DNA of 64,000 nt from assembly GCA_030837785.1 (NCBI GenBank), contig JAUQYA010000023.1, positions 168,795-232,794 on the forward strand. Reading direction: 5' to 3'. The DNA is from Albidovulum sp. (GTDB lineage Bacteria; Pseudomonadota; Alphaproteobacteria; Rhodobacterales; Rhodobacteraceae). The notes below the pieces were generated by a model. That model saw only the letters and a program-made list of their open reading frames with translations, was not told where the DNA came from and made no database searches. Position numbers and translations under genes: made by a program. Below, one piece after another: positions 1 to 8,083 of this stretch (positions are counted from its first letter, which is position 1; each line of letters opens with the position of its first letter).

Positions 1-1098
1 GGCGACTGCGACATGACCGAGAACGTCTGCCATCTCGTCCTCGCGCGGCTGCCGGGCGCGGCGGCGGGCACCCGGGGGATCAGCCTCTTTCTCGTGCCGA
101 AATTCATCCCCGACGGGAACGGCAAGCCCGGCGTCCGCAACGGCGTGAATGTCGTCAGCCTCGAACACAAGCTCGGCCTGCACGGCTCGCCCACCTGCGT
201 GATGGACTATGACCGCGCGACCGGCTGGCTGGTGGGCGAGGAACACAAGGGCATGGCCGCGATGTTCACCATGATGAACAACGCCCGCCTTGCCGTCGGC
301 GTGCAGGGCGTGGGCGTGGCGGAAGCCGCCTGTCAGGCGGCGGTGGGCTACGCGTCCGACCGCAGGCAGATGGGCGCGATCATCGAGCATCCGGACGTGC
401 GGCGGATGCTGGCGACGATGCGCGCCGAGGTCTTCGCCGCCCGCGCCATCGCGCTTGCCTGCGCGGCGGCGACCGACATGGCGACCGCGACCGGCGAGGC
501 CGACTGGCAGGCGCGGGCGGCCTTGCTCACGCCCATCGCCAAGGCCTATGGCACCGATGTCGGCTGCGATGTCGCCTCGATGGCGATGCAGGTGCATGGC
601 GGCATGGGCTACATCGAGGAAACCGGGGTCGCGCAGTTCTGGCGCGACGTGCGGGTGACGTCGATCTACGAGGGGACGAACGGCATCCAGGCGATGGACC
701 TCGTCGGGCGCAAGATGATGGACGGCGGCGAGGCCGCCTTCCGGCTTCTCGAGGAGATCGAGGCGGGGGCCGAGACCGCGCGCGCGACCCTGCCCGATCT
801 GGCGGGTGCGGTCTGGTCGGCCGCCGAGACGCTGCGCGAGGGGACAGAGGCGATGGTGGCCCGGGCGATGCCCGACCGTTTCGCTGGCGCCGCGCCCTAT
901 CTCGGGGCCTTCGCCCGCGTCCTTGGCGCGCATTGCCACCTTCGCGCCGCGCTGGCCGAAGGGGGGCAGGGCCCGCGCACGGCGCTGGCGCGGGTCCACA
1001 TCGAGCGGATATTGCCACACTACGCCGCCTGCCTGGCCGAGGCCAGGGAGGGCGCCGGAGGCCTTTTCGCGCTTTCGCCCGAGGTGCTCGCGTCGTGA
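1..1098 (+). CDS. Acyl-CoA dehydrogenase, C-terminal part (5' end outside window)
   Basis: FAD-dependent acyl-CoA dehydrogenase oxidising an acyl-CoA thioester and passing electrons to ETF. The reading frame is open from base 1, so the ATG at 13 is internal; 365 residues are visible. Seen: an N-terminal piece of the middle beta domain, then the helical domain with GGMGYIEETGVAQFWRD near visible residue 200 and YEGTNGIQ near 223, a region that supplies the catalytic glutamate in many family members. An extra C-terminal helical extension follows, as in the long DmdC/AcdA-like subfamily (3-methylmercaptopropionyl-CoA dehydrogenase type). The stop overlaps the GTG of the next gene. Substrate cannot be decided here; a DmdC-like role is inference. 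ETF-ubiquinone oxidoreductase, its eventual electron acceptor, lies at 6.3 kb. Confidence 0.93.
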   Translation, partial: GDCDMTENVCHLVLARLPGAAAGTRGISLFLVPKFIPDGNGKPGVRNGVNVVSLEHKLGLHGSPTCVMDYDRATGWLVGEEHKGMAAMFTMMNNARLAVGVQGVGVAEAACQAAVGYASDRRQMGAIIEHPDVRRMLATMRAEVFAARAIALACAAATDMATATGEADWQARAALLTPIAKAYGTDVGCDVASMAMQVHGGMGYIEETGVAQFWRDVRVTSIYEGTNGIQAMDLVGRKMMDGGEAAFRLLEEIEAGAETARATLPDLAGAVWSAAETLREGTEAMVARAMPDRFAGAAPYLGAFARVLGAHCHLRAALAEGGQGPRTALARVHIERILPHYAACLAEAREGAGGLFALSPEVLAS

Positions 1099-2141
1099 CT
1101 GTCGCGGCCGCGGATGCGGGGATACGCTATCCCTTCGCGCTGGCGCCGGGGCCGGGCGAGGCCACCGAGGTGGCCGAGGGCATCCTGTGGCTGCGCCTGC
1201 CGCTGCCGATGGCGCTTGACCATGTGAACGTCTTCGCTCTCGACGACGGCGACGGCTGGACCATCCTCGATACCGGCTTCGACACCGCGAAGACGCGCGC
1301 GATCTGGGAAAGCGTGCTGGCCGGGCCGCTGTCCGGCCGGGCGCTGCGGCGGGTGATCGTCACCCACTACCATCCCGACCACGTGGGCCTTGCCGGGTGG
1401 TTCCAGTCGCGGGGGGCGGAACTGGTGACGACGCGCACCTCGTGGCTTTTCGCGCGGATGCTCACGCTTGACGAACACAAGCTGCCGGCGGCCGAGACGC
1501 TGGAGTTCTGGCGTCGCGCCGGGATGGAGGCGGGCCTTCTGTCGCGCCGTGCCAGGGAACGGCCCTTCAACTTCTGCGACATGGTGGCGCCCCTGCCGCT
1601 CGGCTATACCCGCGTCGCCGAGGGGGATCGCCTCCGGGCGGGCGGGCGCGATTGGACCGTGCGGGTGGGCCACGGCCACGCGCCCGAACATGCGACGTTC
1701 TGGGAAGAGGGCGGCCCCCTCGTCCTTGGCGGCGATCAGCTTCTGCCCTCGATCTCGGCCAATCTCGGGGTCTATGCCTCCGAGCCGATGGCCGACCCGG
1801 TGGGCGAGTGGCTGGAAAGCTGCGCCGCCTTTCGAACCTTCGCGTCCGAGGATCACCTTGTCCTGCCCGGCCACAAGCTGCCGTTCACCGGCCTGCCCCT
1901 GCGGCTGGGCCAGATGATCGACAACCATCTGGGCGCGCTTGACCGGCTGACGGACCATCTGGCCGAACCCCGCACTGCCGCAGACTGCTTCGCGCCCTTG
2001 TTCAAGCGCGCCATCGGCGAGGCCGAATACGGGCTCGCGCTGGTCGAGGCGGTTGCGCATCTCAACCATCTCCTGCACCGTGGGCTCGTGGAGCGCACGC
2101 TCGATGCGAACGGAGCCTGGCTGTGGCGAAAAGCGACCTGA
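1095..2141 (+). CDS. Metallo-beta-lactamase-fold hydrolase
   Basis: MBL-fold metallohydrolase of 348 residues. The zinc motif HxHxDH is at residues 91-96 (THYHPDHVG); further ligand regions are GHGHAPEHA, a GGDQ segment and LPGHKLPF. A C-terminal helical tail of about 90 residues resembles the winged-helix extension of MBL proteins that act on thioesters or related small molecules. The GTG at 1095 overlaps the upstream stop (GTGA), indicating translational coupling, so the open frame further upstream is not used. Coupling to an acyl-CoA dehydrogenase suggests a hydrolytic role in the same acyl-CoA pathway; that is inference. Confidence 0.88.
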   Translation: MTVAAADAGIRYPFALAPGPGEATEVAEGILWLRLPLPMALDHVNVFALDDGDGWTILDTGFDTAKTRAIWESVLAGPLSGRALRRVIVTHYHPDHVGLAGWFQSRGAELVTTRTSWLFARMLTLDEHKLPAAETLEFWRRAGMEAGLLSRRARERPFNFCDMVAPLPLGYTRVAEGDRLRAGGRDWTVRVGHGHAPEHATFWEEGGPLVLGGDQLLPSISANLGVYASEPMADPVGEWLESCAAFRTFASEDHLVLPGHKLPFTGLPLRLGQMIDNHLGALDRLTDHLAEPRTAADCFAPLFKRAIGEAEYGLALVEAVAHLNHLLHRGLVERTLDANGAWLWRKAT

Positions 2142-2599
2142 CCGACGAAATCCGCACCACCGCGGAAGCGCACGAGGCCTCGGCCCTGCCGCGGGCGCGG
2201 GTCGTCCATACCCTGCCCGACGCCCCGAAGACGGCCGAGATGTGCCCCCTGCCCGACGCGGTGGCGGCGGAGCCGGTGGAGGCCAAGAGCCCCGCGCAAT
2301 GGGCCTACGAGCGGCTGATCCTCTACATCCAGAACTTCGAGACCCAGCTCGACGACAAGCACGAGGTGGCGATGGGGTTCACCGGCGGCGACGTCGGTGT
2401 GTTGCAGATCGAGGGGATCGGCTATTTCGACCCCGACATCGTGACGTTCTACGGCCGCGACGAGGAGGGCGCGCGGACCCAGCTCATCCAGCATGTCTCG
2501 CAACTGAACGTCATGCTGCGCGCCCTGCCCAAGGGGCCCGAGGTCGAGGAGCCGCGCCGCATCGGCTTCCGCCTGGCCGCAGACCTCGGCGGCAAGTGA
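2123..2599 (+). CDS. DUF6173 family protein
   Basis: Small protein of 158 residues with no signal peptide or membrane span, starting at a GTG inside the last codons of the MBL gene (19-base overlap). It has an acidic, proline-containing N-terminal 50 residues, then a compact domain with WAYERLILYIQNFE and the GYFDPDIVTFYGRDE region, which I recognise as the DUF6173 family of Alphaproteobacteria. Function is unknown. The overlap suggests it is co-translated with the upstream hydrolase. Confidence 0.8.
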   Translation: MAKSDLTDEIRTTAEAHEASALPRARVVHTLPDAPKTAEMCPLPDAVAAEPVEAKSPAQWAYERLILYIQNFETQLDDKHEVAMGFTGGDVGVLQIEGIGYFDPDIVTFYGRDEEGARTQLIQHVSQLNVMLRALPKGPEVEEPRRIGFRLAADLGGK

Positions 2600-2714
2600 G
2601 CGGCAGGCGGCATGTCGGATTCGCGCAACGCCCGGGCTGCCCGGCGCCCACAAGGTCGTGACAGGCGTGGATGAATCGGTTATTCGGGCGGTAACGCGGG
2701 AACAGGAGAGAACG

Positions 2715-2849
2715 ATGGCCGAGTTCAAGCCGGGCAGCATGGATATCCGGGGGCAGGAAAAGACCTTCGCCGGCTTCGTGCGTTTCACGATCTGGTCGGT
2801 GGCCTTGACCTTTGCCGTCCTGATCTTCCTCGCGCTCGCCAACGCCTGA
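2715..2849 (+). CDS. aa3-type cytochrome c oxidase subunit IV
   Basis: Miniature membrane protein of 44 residues matching the bacterial aa3-type cytochrome c oxidase subunit IV family. A short polar N-terminus with DIRGQEKTFAGF precedes one membrane helix (about residues 22-42). In Paracoccus and Rhodobacter this peptide co-crystallises with the oxidase but is not essential (family knowledge). An AGGAGAG ribosome-binding site at 2704-2710 fixes the ATG at 2715; longer upstream in-frame starts lack one. The gene stands apart from the main oxidase genes, as is usual in this group. Confidence 0.92.
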   Translation: MAEFKPGSMDIRGQEKTFAGFVRFTIWSVALTFAVLIFLALANA

Positions 2850-2866
2850 TCGGGGCGGTCTCAGCG

Positions 2867-3502
2867 ATGTTGCGCCGGTTCATGGTCTGCCTTGCCCTGC
2901 CGCTGGTGCTGCTTCTGGCCGCCTGCGGCGCGGAGCCGGTCTGGGCGCCCGACGAGGCGGTCGCCCGCGCGCGCTACGTCTCGGGCGAACAGCCCTCGAT
3001 CACGCTCTTCACCGTCGTGCGCAAGAGGGGCAACGAGGGCGCGCATTCGGGGCTGATGATCGACGGCAGCCAGCGGGTGATATTCGACCCGGCAGGCACC
3101 TGGCACCACCCGACGGTGCCGGAACGCAATGACCTGCACTTCGGCATCACCGAGCAGATGCGGAAGTTCTACATCGACTATCACGCGCGCGAGACCTTCG
3201 ACGTGATCGAGCAGAAAATCTATGTATCGCCCGCCGTGGCCGAGGCGGCGATCCGCCGGGCGGAAGCCTACGGCGCGGTCAACAAGGCCTTCTGCGGCAG
3301 CTCTGTCAGCGACATCCTGCAGGGCCTGCCGGGCTTCGAATCGATCCCCAAGACGTTCTTCCCGAACAAGATCATGGATGCCTTCGGCGGGTTGCCCGGC
3401 GTCGTGACCAAGCTGCATGTGGACGGCGACCCGGATGACCATTCCGGCGTGCTGATGATCCAGCAGAGCGCCTCGATCGAACCGGCGCCGCCGTCGCGCT
3501 GA
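2867..3502 (+). CDS. Lipoprotein, possible permuted NlpC/P60-like hydrolase
   Basis: Predicted lipoprotein of 211 residues: basic start, hydrophobic stretch and lipobox LLAAC with Cys20. The mature part has AHSGLMI with His60, a long middle region with FDPAGTW and Lys/Tyr-rich segments, then NKAFCGSSVSDIL with Cys143. A histidine followed about 80 residues later by a cysteine that starts a helix is the order seen in circularly permuted NlpC/P60 (YiiX-like) amidases. That assignment is inference from motif order only. It sits just downstream of coxIV and converges on the membrane-protein gene at 3506. Confidence 0.72.
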   Translation: MLRRFMVCLALPLVLLLAACGAEPVWAPDEAVARARYVSGEQPSITLFTVVRKRGNEGAHSGLMIDGSQRVIFDPAGTWHHPTVPERNDLHFGITEQMRKFYIDYHARETFDVIEQKIYVSPAVAEAAIRRAEAYGAVNKAFCGSSVSDILQGLPGFESIPKTFFPNKIMDAFGGLPGVVTKLHVDGDPDDHSGVLMIQQSASIEPAPPSR

Positions 3503-3505
3503 ACC

Positions 3506-4549
3506 TCAGTCGAAGATTCCCGTCACCCGTCCGAGCAGCATGAAGGCGCGGGCGGTGCGGGTTTCGGCAAGCGCCGCGACCTCCTGGTCGGTCGCGTTCT
3601 TCTCGAACTCGGCGAAGGTCCGGTCGAAGAGCCGCAGGAAATGGTGGACGGTGTCGCGGAAGATCGTGTCCTGCCGCATCCGTCCGGCGGTGAGCGCAAG
3701 GCTCGACCGGTCGCGCACGCCGCCGAGTGCGGCGATGGCCTTGCCGCGCTCGCCTTGCGCGAACCGTCGCCAGATCTCGGGCCGGGCCCGGTCCGGACGC
3801 AGGTCGTCCATGTAGATGCCGTCCTGGCTGAGCAGCGTCAGCGCGTCCTGCGCGGCGCGGATCAGCTTGGCCAGCCCGCGGTCGTCGAGCGCCCGGCGAA
3901 GCGCACGGAACCCTTCCCGGTCGTTCTCGCTGTCGGGGAAGTTCAGCGCGCGGATGAAATCGGCCACCGAGACCGGCGCCGTGGCGCTTTCGGCCGGTGT
4001 CCCGAGGGCGAGTGCCGGCTGTTCGTCGGGCTCGGCGGCGTTGGAAACCGGGGCCACGAAGGCGGCCTTGCGGTCGGCCGAGGGCCGCGCCTCGTCGGCG
4101 TCGCGCCGCGAGGTGAAGGTGGCGATGGCGGTCTCGGCCTGTTTCGCCGCCACCGCGATCTCCTCGAGCCGCTTTTCGACCGACGACTTCGCCAGCCCGC
4201 CCTGGGCCTGGCTGACATAGGCGTGCCGCATCGCGTCGATGGCGGCCTGAAGCCGCTCGGCCTCCTCCTTCATCGTCCGCGCGGTCCTGAGCGTGATCGC
4301 CGCGATCCAGATGAGCGTGATCGGCAGGAAGATCGCCACCAGCACCATGACCGTGCCGAGCGCCCCGCCCGAGCCGTCGCCGACGCCCGCGAACAGGAAG
4401 AAGCCGCCCACCAGCGCGAGCCAGAGAAGGCTGACGCCGCCGGCGATGATCTCGGCCGTGCCGATCGCGGGATCGGCGGACGGGCGGGTATGGAGGCCGA
4501 AGCCGATGCGTTCCTCGGCGGCCCCTTCCGACTGCTGCCCGTCCGACAT
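3506..4549 (-). CDS. Conserved membrane protein of unknown function
   Basis: 347-residue protein with two adjacent membrane helices near residues 35-90, a charged helical stretch (RTARTMKEEAERLQAAI, likely coiled coil), a low-complexity Ala/Pro linker around 150-185, and a 150-residue helical C-terminal domain with many Arg and Asp. I recognise no catalytic motif. The ATG at 4549 has GGGAGGG ahead of it; an in-frame TTG two codons upstream is less likely. It is downstream of greA on the same strand with a 25-base gap, so probably co-transcribed. Function unknown. Confidence 0.75.
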   Translation of the reverse strand: MSDGQQSEGAAEERIGFGLHTRPSADPAIGTAEIIAGGVSLLWLALVGGFFLFAGVGDGSGGALGTVMVLVAIFLPITLIWIAAITLRTARTMKEEAERLQAAIDAMRHAYVSQAQGGLAKSSVEKRLEEIAVAAKQAETAIATFTSRRDADEARPSADRKAAFVAPVSNAAEPDEQPALALGTPAESATAPVSVADFIRALNFPDSENDREGFRALRRALDDRGLAKLIRAAQDALTLLSQDGIYMDDLRPDRARPEIWRRFAQGERGKAIAALGGVRDRSSLALTAGRMRQDTIFRDTVHHFLRLFDRTFAEFEKNATDQEVAALAETRTARAFMLLGRVTGIFD

Positions 4550-4574
4550 TGCCAACCCTCCCGCGCCCCGCCGG

Positions 4575-5045
4575 TCAGACGTAGCGGATGCTCAACACTT
4601 CGTAACTCTTCTCGCCCCCGGGGGTGCGCACCTCGACGCTGTCGCCCTCGTCCTTGCCGATCAGCGCGCGGGCGAGCGGCGAGCGGATGTTCAGAAGCCC
4701 CCGCTCGATGTCCGCCTCGGCCTCGCCGACGATCTGGTAGGTGCGTTCCTCATCGCTGTCCTCGTCGACGAGCGTGACCGTCGCGCCGAACTTGATCGCG
4801 CCGGAAAGGTTCGTCGGGTCGATCACCTCGGCGCGCGACAGCGTCGCCTCAAGCTCCTTGATCCGGCCCTCGACGAAGCTCTGGCGTTCCCGCGCCGCGT
4901 GGTACTCGGCGTTCTCCGACAGGTCGCCGTGTTCGCGCGCCTCGGCAATGGCGCGGATCACGGCCGGCCGCTCCACCGTCTTCAGCGTCTTCAGTTCCTG
5001 GTCGAGCGCGGCATGGCCCGCGCGGGTCATCGGTATCTTTTCCAT
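4575..5045 (-). CDS. greA: Transcription elongation factor GreA
   Basis: GreA rescues backtracked RNA polymerase by stimulating cleavage of the nascent RNA. The 156-residue length is typical. The N-terminal coiled coil contains AREHGDLSENAEYHAARE, whose acidic tip residues coordinate the catalytic magnesium in the polymerase channel. The C-terminal FKBP-like domain contains DEEDSDEE-like acidic turns and the SPLARALIGKDEGDSVEV region characteristic of the family. It is followed after 25 bases by the membrane-protein gene on the same strand and diverges from the PAP2 gene. Confidence 0.98.
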   Translation of the reverse strand: MEKIPMTRAGHAALDQELKTLKTVERPAVIRAIAEAREHGDLSENAEYHAARERQSFVEGRIKELEATLSRAEVIDPTNLSGAIKFGATVTLVDEDSDEERTYQIVGEAEADIERGLLNIRSPLARALIGKDEGDSVEVRTPGGEKSYEVLSIRYV

Positions 5046-5198
5046 CGTCGTCCGTAACTGGGAACTCGCCGCAAAAAGGCCTGGATCGTGCGCAATACCA
5101 AGCTGTAAACCCGGGATGCGGCTCGAAAGTCAATAGGTGCGCCGCGGCGACCGTCGCGGGTTGGGGGGTTTTCGCCGGGGTGGAGGCCGGGTGACCGT

Positions 5199-6197
5199 GT
5201 GAAGCTGTTCTTTCGCATTTCCCTTGGCTATGCCGTGGTCTCGCTGACGGCCATCATGGCCGTGCGCGATGTCGGCTTCGACCTTGTGGTCGCAGCGGGC
5301 TTTGTCACGGTCGAGTTCGCGACCGCCATCGTTTCGGCCGCGACATGGGTGCTTCCGGCGCTCCTCCTCCTGCCGATCCTCGTCGGGTTGCGCCGTTCCG
5401 CCGCGGGCCTGGGCGGCCTCGGCTATGCGCTCGCCGGCAGCAGCCTGTTTCAGGCGGCGTTCTCTCTGACGAAGTCCTCGATTCCCTTCTTCGTGCCCTT
5501 CTATGCCGATCCCCCGCTGGCGGCACTCGACCGGATGCTTCACGGCGGGGTCGACCCCTGGGTCTTCGCCCATCGCTGGGCCGGCCTCTTTCCGGTGGAA
5601 TGGCTGTTTCCGCTCTATCTGGAGGTCTGGCTGGTTCCGGCAATCGGTTTCGCCGTCTTCCTGGCGCTGACCGACCGCGACCGCGAGCGGCAGACGCGAT
5701 TCGTCGTGCTCCACTTCACCTGCTGGGTGGTTCTGGGCACCGTCCTCGCGGTGGCCGGCGCCTCGGTCGGACCGGTCTACTATGACGCCCTCCTCGGCGG
5801 CAGCCGGTTCGAGGCGCTGACCACCGCGCTCGCCGCCTCGCCGCTCGCCACCGACAATCTCGCCACCGTGCAGGATCACCTCTGGGCGTCCTACGAGCGT
5901 CGCGGCCTTGCCTTCGGCTCGGGCATCTCCGCCTTCCCGAGCGTGCATGTCGCCGTGGCGACGATGACCGCGCTCTATCTGGCCGAACGCCGGTGGTGGC
6001 TGGCGCTGCCGGGTGCGGGCTTTGTCGCGGCGATCCTCTTCCTGTCGGTCTATACCGGGTATCACTACGCGGTGGACGGGTATTTCTCCATCCTGGTCGT
6101 CGTTGCCGTCTGGGCGGCGCTGCGCCGGGTGCGGCTCGCGGGGTTCGGGCCTCGGCCCCTGCGGCTGCCGCCGGAAGCGGGTGTGTCGGCACCGTAA
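5199..6197 (+). CDS. PAP2-superfamily membrane phosphatase
   Basis: Polytopic membrane protein of 332 residues with about six helices. The C-terminal part carries AFPSVHVA (about residue 248) and GYHYAVDGY (about 288), matching the second and third signature blocks of the type 2 phosphatidic acid phosphatase / inositolphosphoceramide synthase-like PAP2_3 family. The catalytic histidines act in lipid phosphate hydrolysis or head-group transfer on the periplasmic side. The GTG start has GGAGG 13 bases upstream, a somewhat long spacing. The substrate is not identifiable from sequence. Confidence 0.85.
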   Translation: MKLFFRISLGYAVVSLTAIMAVRDVGFDLVVAAGFVTVEFATAIVSAATWVLPALLLLPILVGLRRSAAGLGGLGYALAGSSLFQAAFSLTKSSIPFFVPFYADPPLAALDRMLHGGVDPWVFAHRWAGLFPVEWLFPLYLEVWLVPAIGFAVFLALTDRDRERQTRFVVLHFTCWVVLGTVLAVAGASVGPVYYDALLGGSRFEALTTALAASPLATDNLATVQDHLWASYERRGLAFGSGISAFPSVHVAVATMTALYLAERRWWLALPGAGFVAAILFLSVYTGYHYAVDGYFSILVVVAVWAALRRVRLAGFGPRPLRLPPEAGVSAP

Positions 6198-6320
6198 TGA
6201 CGCAACCTCATCCCGGATCGCCGCCGCGGCGACATGTCCGCCGCGTTATTGTTGCGCCCTTCCGCTCGGTAAGCTAACGATCTGTCCCGGCAACCACGGC
6301 GGGACAGCGCGGCGAAAGGG

Positions 6321-7976
6321 ATGAAGATGACCGAAGTCATCCGTGAATCGATGGAATATGACGTGGTGATCGTCGGCGCGGGCCCGTCCGGCTTGTCCGC
6401 GGCGATCCGCCTGAAGCAGCTCGATCCCGACCTGAACGTCGTGGTTCTGGAAAAGGGCTCCGAGGTCGGCGCGCATATCCTGTCGGGTGCGGTGCTCGAC
6501 ACCTCGGGCCTCGACGCGCTGATTCCGGACTGGAAGGAAAGGGGCGCGCCGATCACCGTCGAGGTGAAGCACGACAACTTCTACGTCCTCGGCCCGGCGG
6601 GACAGGTGCGCATCCCCAACTGGCCGATGCCGCCGCTGATGTCGAACCACGGCAAGTACATCGTCTCGATGGCCAATGTCTGCCGCTGGATGGCCGGCCA
6701 GGCCGAGGCGCTGGGGGTGGAGATCTTCCCCGGCATGGCCTGTTCGCAGCTTGTCTACGGGCCGGACGGCGGGGTGAAGGGCGTTGTCGCCGGCGAGATG
6801 GGCCGCAACCCCGACGGCACGCCGGGGCCCAACTATGAACCCGGCATGGAACTTCTGGGCAAGTATGTCTTCCTGTCGGAAGGCGTGCGCGGCAGCCTCG
6901 CCAAGGAAGTCATCGCCAGATACGACCTGTCGAAAGGCCACTGCCCGCAGAAGTTCGGCATCGGCATGAAGGAAATCTGGGAAATCGACCCCGCCAAGCA
7001 CAAGCTGGGCACGGTGACCCATACGATGGGCTGGCCACTGGGCCGCAACGCCGGAGGCGGCAGCTTCATCTACCACCTCGAGAACAACCAGGTCTTCGTC
7101 GGCTTCGTGGTGCACCTGAACTACCAGAACCCGCACCTTTACCCCTACATGGAGTTCCAGCGCTTCAAGCACCATCCGATGGTGGCGGAGCTTCTGAAGG
7201 GCGGCAAGCGCGTGGCCTATGGCGCGCGCGCGATCTCCGAGGGCGGCTGGCAGTCGATCCCGAAGCTGGTGGCGCCCGGCGTGGCGCTTCTCGGCTGTTC
7301 GGCGGGGCTGGTGAACGTGCCACGGATCAAGGGCAACCACAACGCGATGCTGTCGGGGATCGCCGCGGCAGAGGCGGCGCACGGGGCGATCAAGGCCGGC
7401 CGGGCCGGCGACGAGCTTGCCGGATACGAATCCGACCTGCGCTCGGGGCCGATCGCGAAGGACCTCAAGCGCGTGCGCAACGTCAAGCCGATGTGGTCGC
7501 GCTGGGGGATGATCCCGAGCCTCGTCCTCGGCGGGCTCGACATGTGGACGAATCAGCTGGGGCTTTCGCTTTTCGGCACGCTGAAGCACGGCAAGACCGA
7601 CGCAGCAGCCACCGGCGAGGCGAAGGACTTCCCGAAGATCGACTATCCCAGGCCCGATGGCGTGCTGTCCTTCGACCGGCTGACCAACGTCGCCTTCAGC
7701 TTCACCAACCACGAGGAAAGCCAGCCCTGCCACCTCAGGCTGAAGGACCCCTCGGTGCCGATCGCGGTGAACCTGCCGAAATACGACGAACCGGCGCAGC
7801 GCTACTGCCCGGCCGGCGTCTACGAGGTCCTGGCCGACGAGGCCGGCAATCCGCGGTTCCAGATCAACTTCCAGAACTGCGTCCACTGCAAGACCTGCGA
7901 CATCAAGGATCCGAGCCAGAACATCGTCTGGACGACGCCGCAGGGTGGCGACGGGCCGAACTATCCGAACATGTAA
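6321..7976 (+). CDS. Electron transfer flavoprotein-ubiquinone oxidoreductase
   Basis: ETF-QO (551 residues) takes electrons from reduced ETF, which serves acyl-CoA dehydrogenases, and delivers them to ubiquinone at the inner membrane. The N-terminal FAD-binding motif is VVIVGAGPSGLSAAI. A central amphipathic membrane-attachment and quinone region follows. The C-terminal [4Fe-4S] domain carries cysteines in YCPAG and NCVHCKTCDIKDPSQNI. ATG at 6321 with AAAGG upstream. The gene is monocistronic, 107 bases before the TPR gene. It provides the respiratory outlet for the dehydrogenase at the window start. Confidence 0.97.
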   Translation: MKMTEVIRESMEYDVVIVGAGPSGLSAAIRLKQLDPDLNVVVLEKGSEVGAHILSGAVLDTSGLDALIPDWKERGAPITVEVKHDNFYVLGPAGQVRIPNWPMPPLMSNHGKYIVSMANVCRWMAGQAEALGVEIFPGMACSQLVYGPDGGVKGVVAGEMGRNPDGTPGPNYEPGMELLGKYVFLSEGVRGSLAKEVIARYDLSKGHCPQKFGIGMKEIWEIDPAKHKLGTVTHTMGWPLGRNAGGGSFIYHLENNQVFVGFVVHLNYQNPHLYPYMEFQRFKHHPMVAELLKGGKRVAYGARAISEGGWQSIPKLVAPGVALLGCSAGLVNVPRIKGNHNAMLSGIAAAEAAHGAIKAGRAGDELAGYESDLRSGPIAKDLKRVRNVKPMWSRWGMIPSLVLGGLDMWTNQLGLSLFGTLKHGKTDAAATGEAKDFPKIDYPRPDGVLSFDRLTNVAFSFTNHEESQPCHLRLKDPSVPIAVNLPKYDEPAQRYCPAGVYEVLADEAGNPRFQINFQNCVHCKTCDIKDPSQNIVWTTPQGGDGPNYPNM

Positions 7977-8083
7977 CATCTTCGGCAATGATCCCCGGGC
8001 GGGGCGCCTTGCGGGGCGCCTCGCATTGCCTTGGCGCAGCGGCCGGACTAGGCTCGTCCGGCCCCAACGAAGGATGCGCCCCC

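Noticed and set aside
4550..4555. TTG start two codons upstream for the membrane protein next to greA
   Set aside because: The GGGAGGG ribosome-binding site is spaced correctly for the ATG at 4549 and overlaps poorly with a TTG start.
6218..6232. TCGCCGC-C-GCGGCGA inverted repeat as terminator after PAP2
   Set aside because: A one-base loop cannot form an RNA hairpin as drawn, and no T-run follows.
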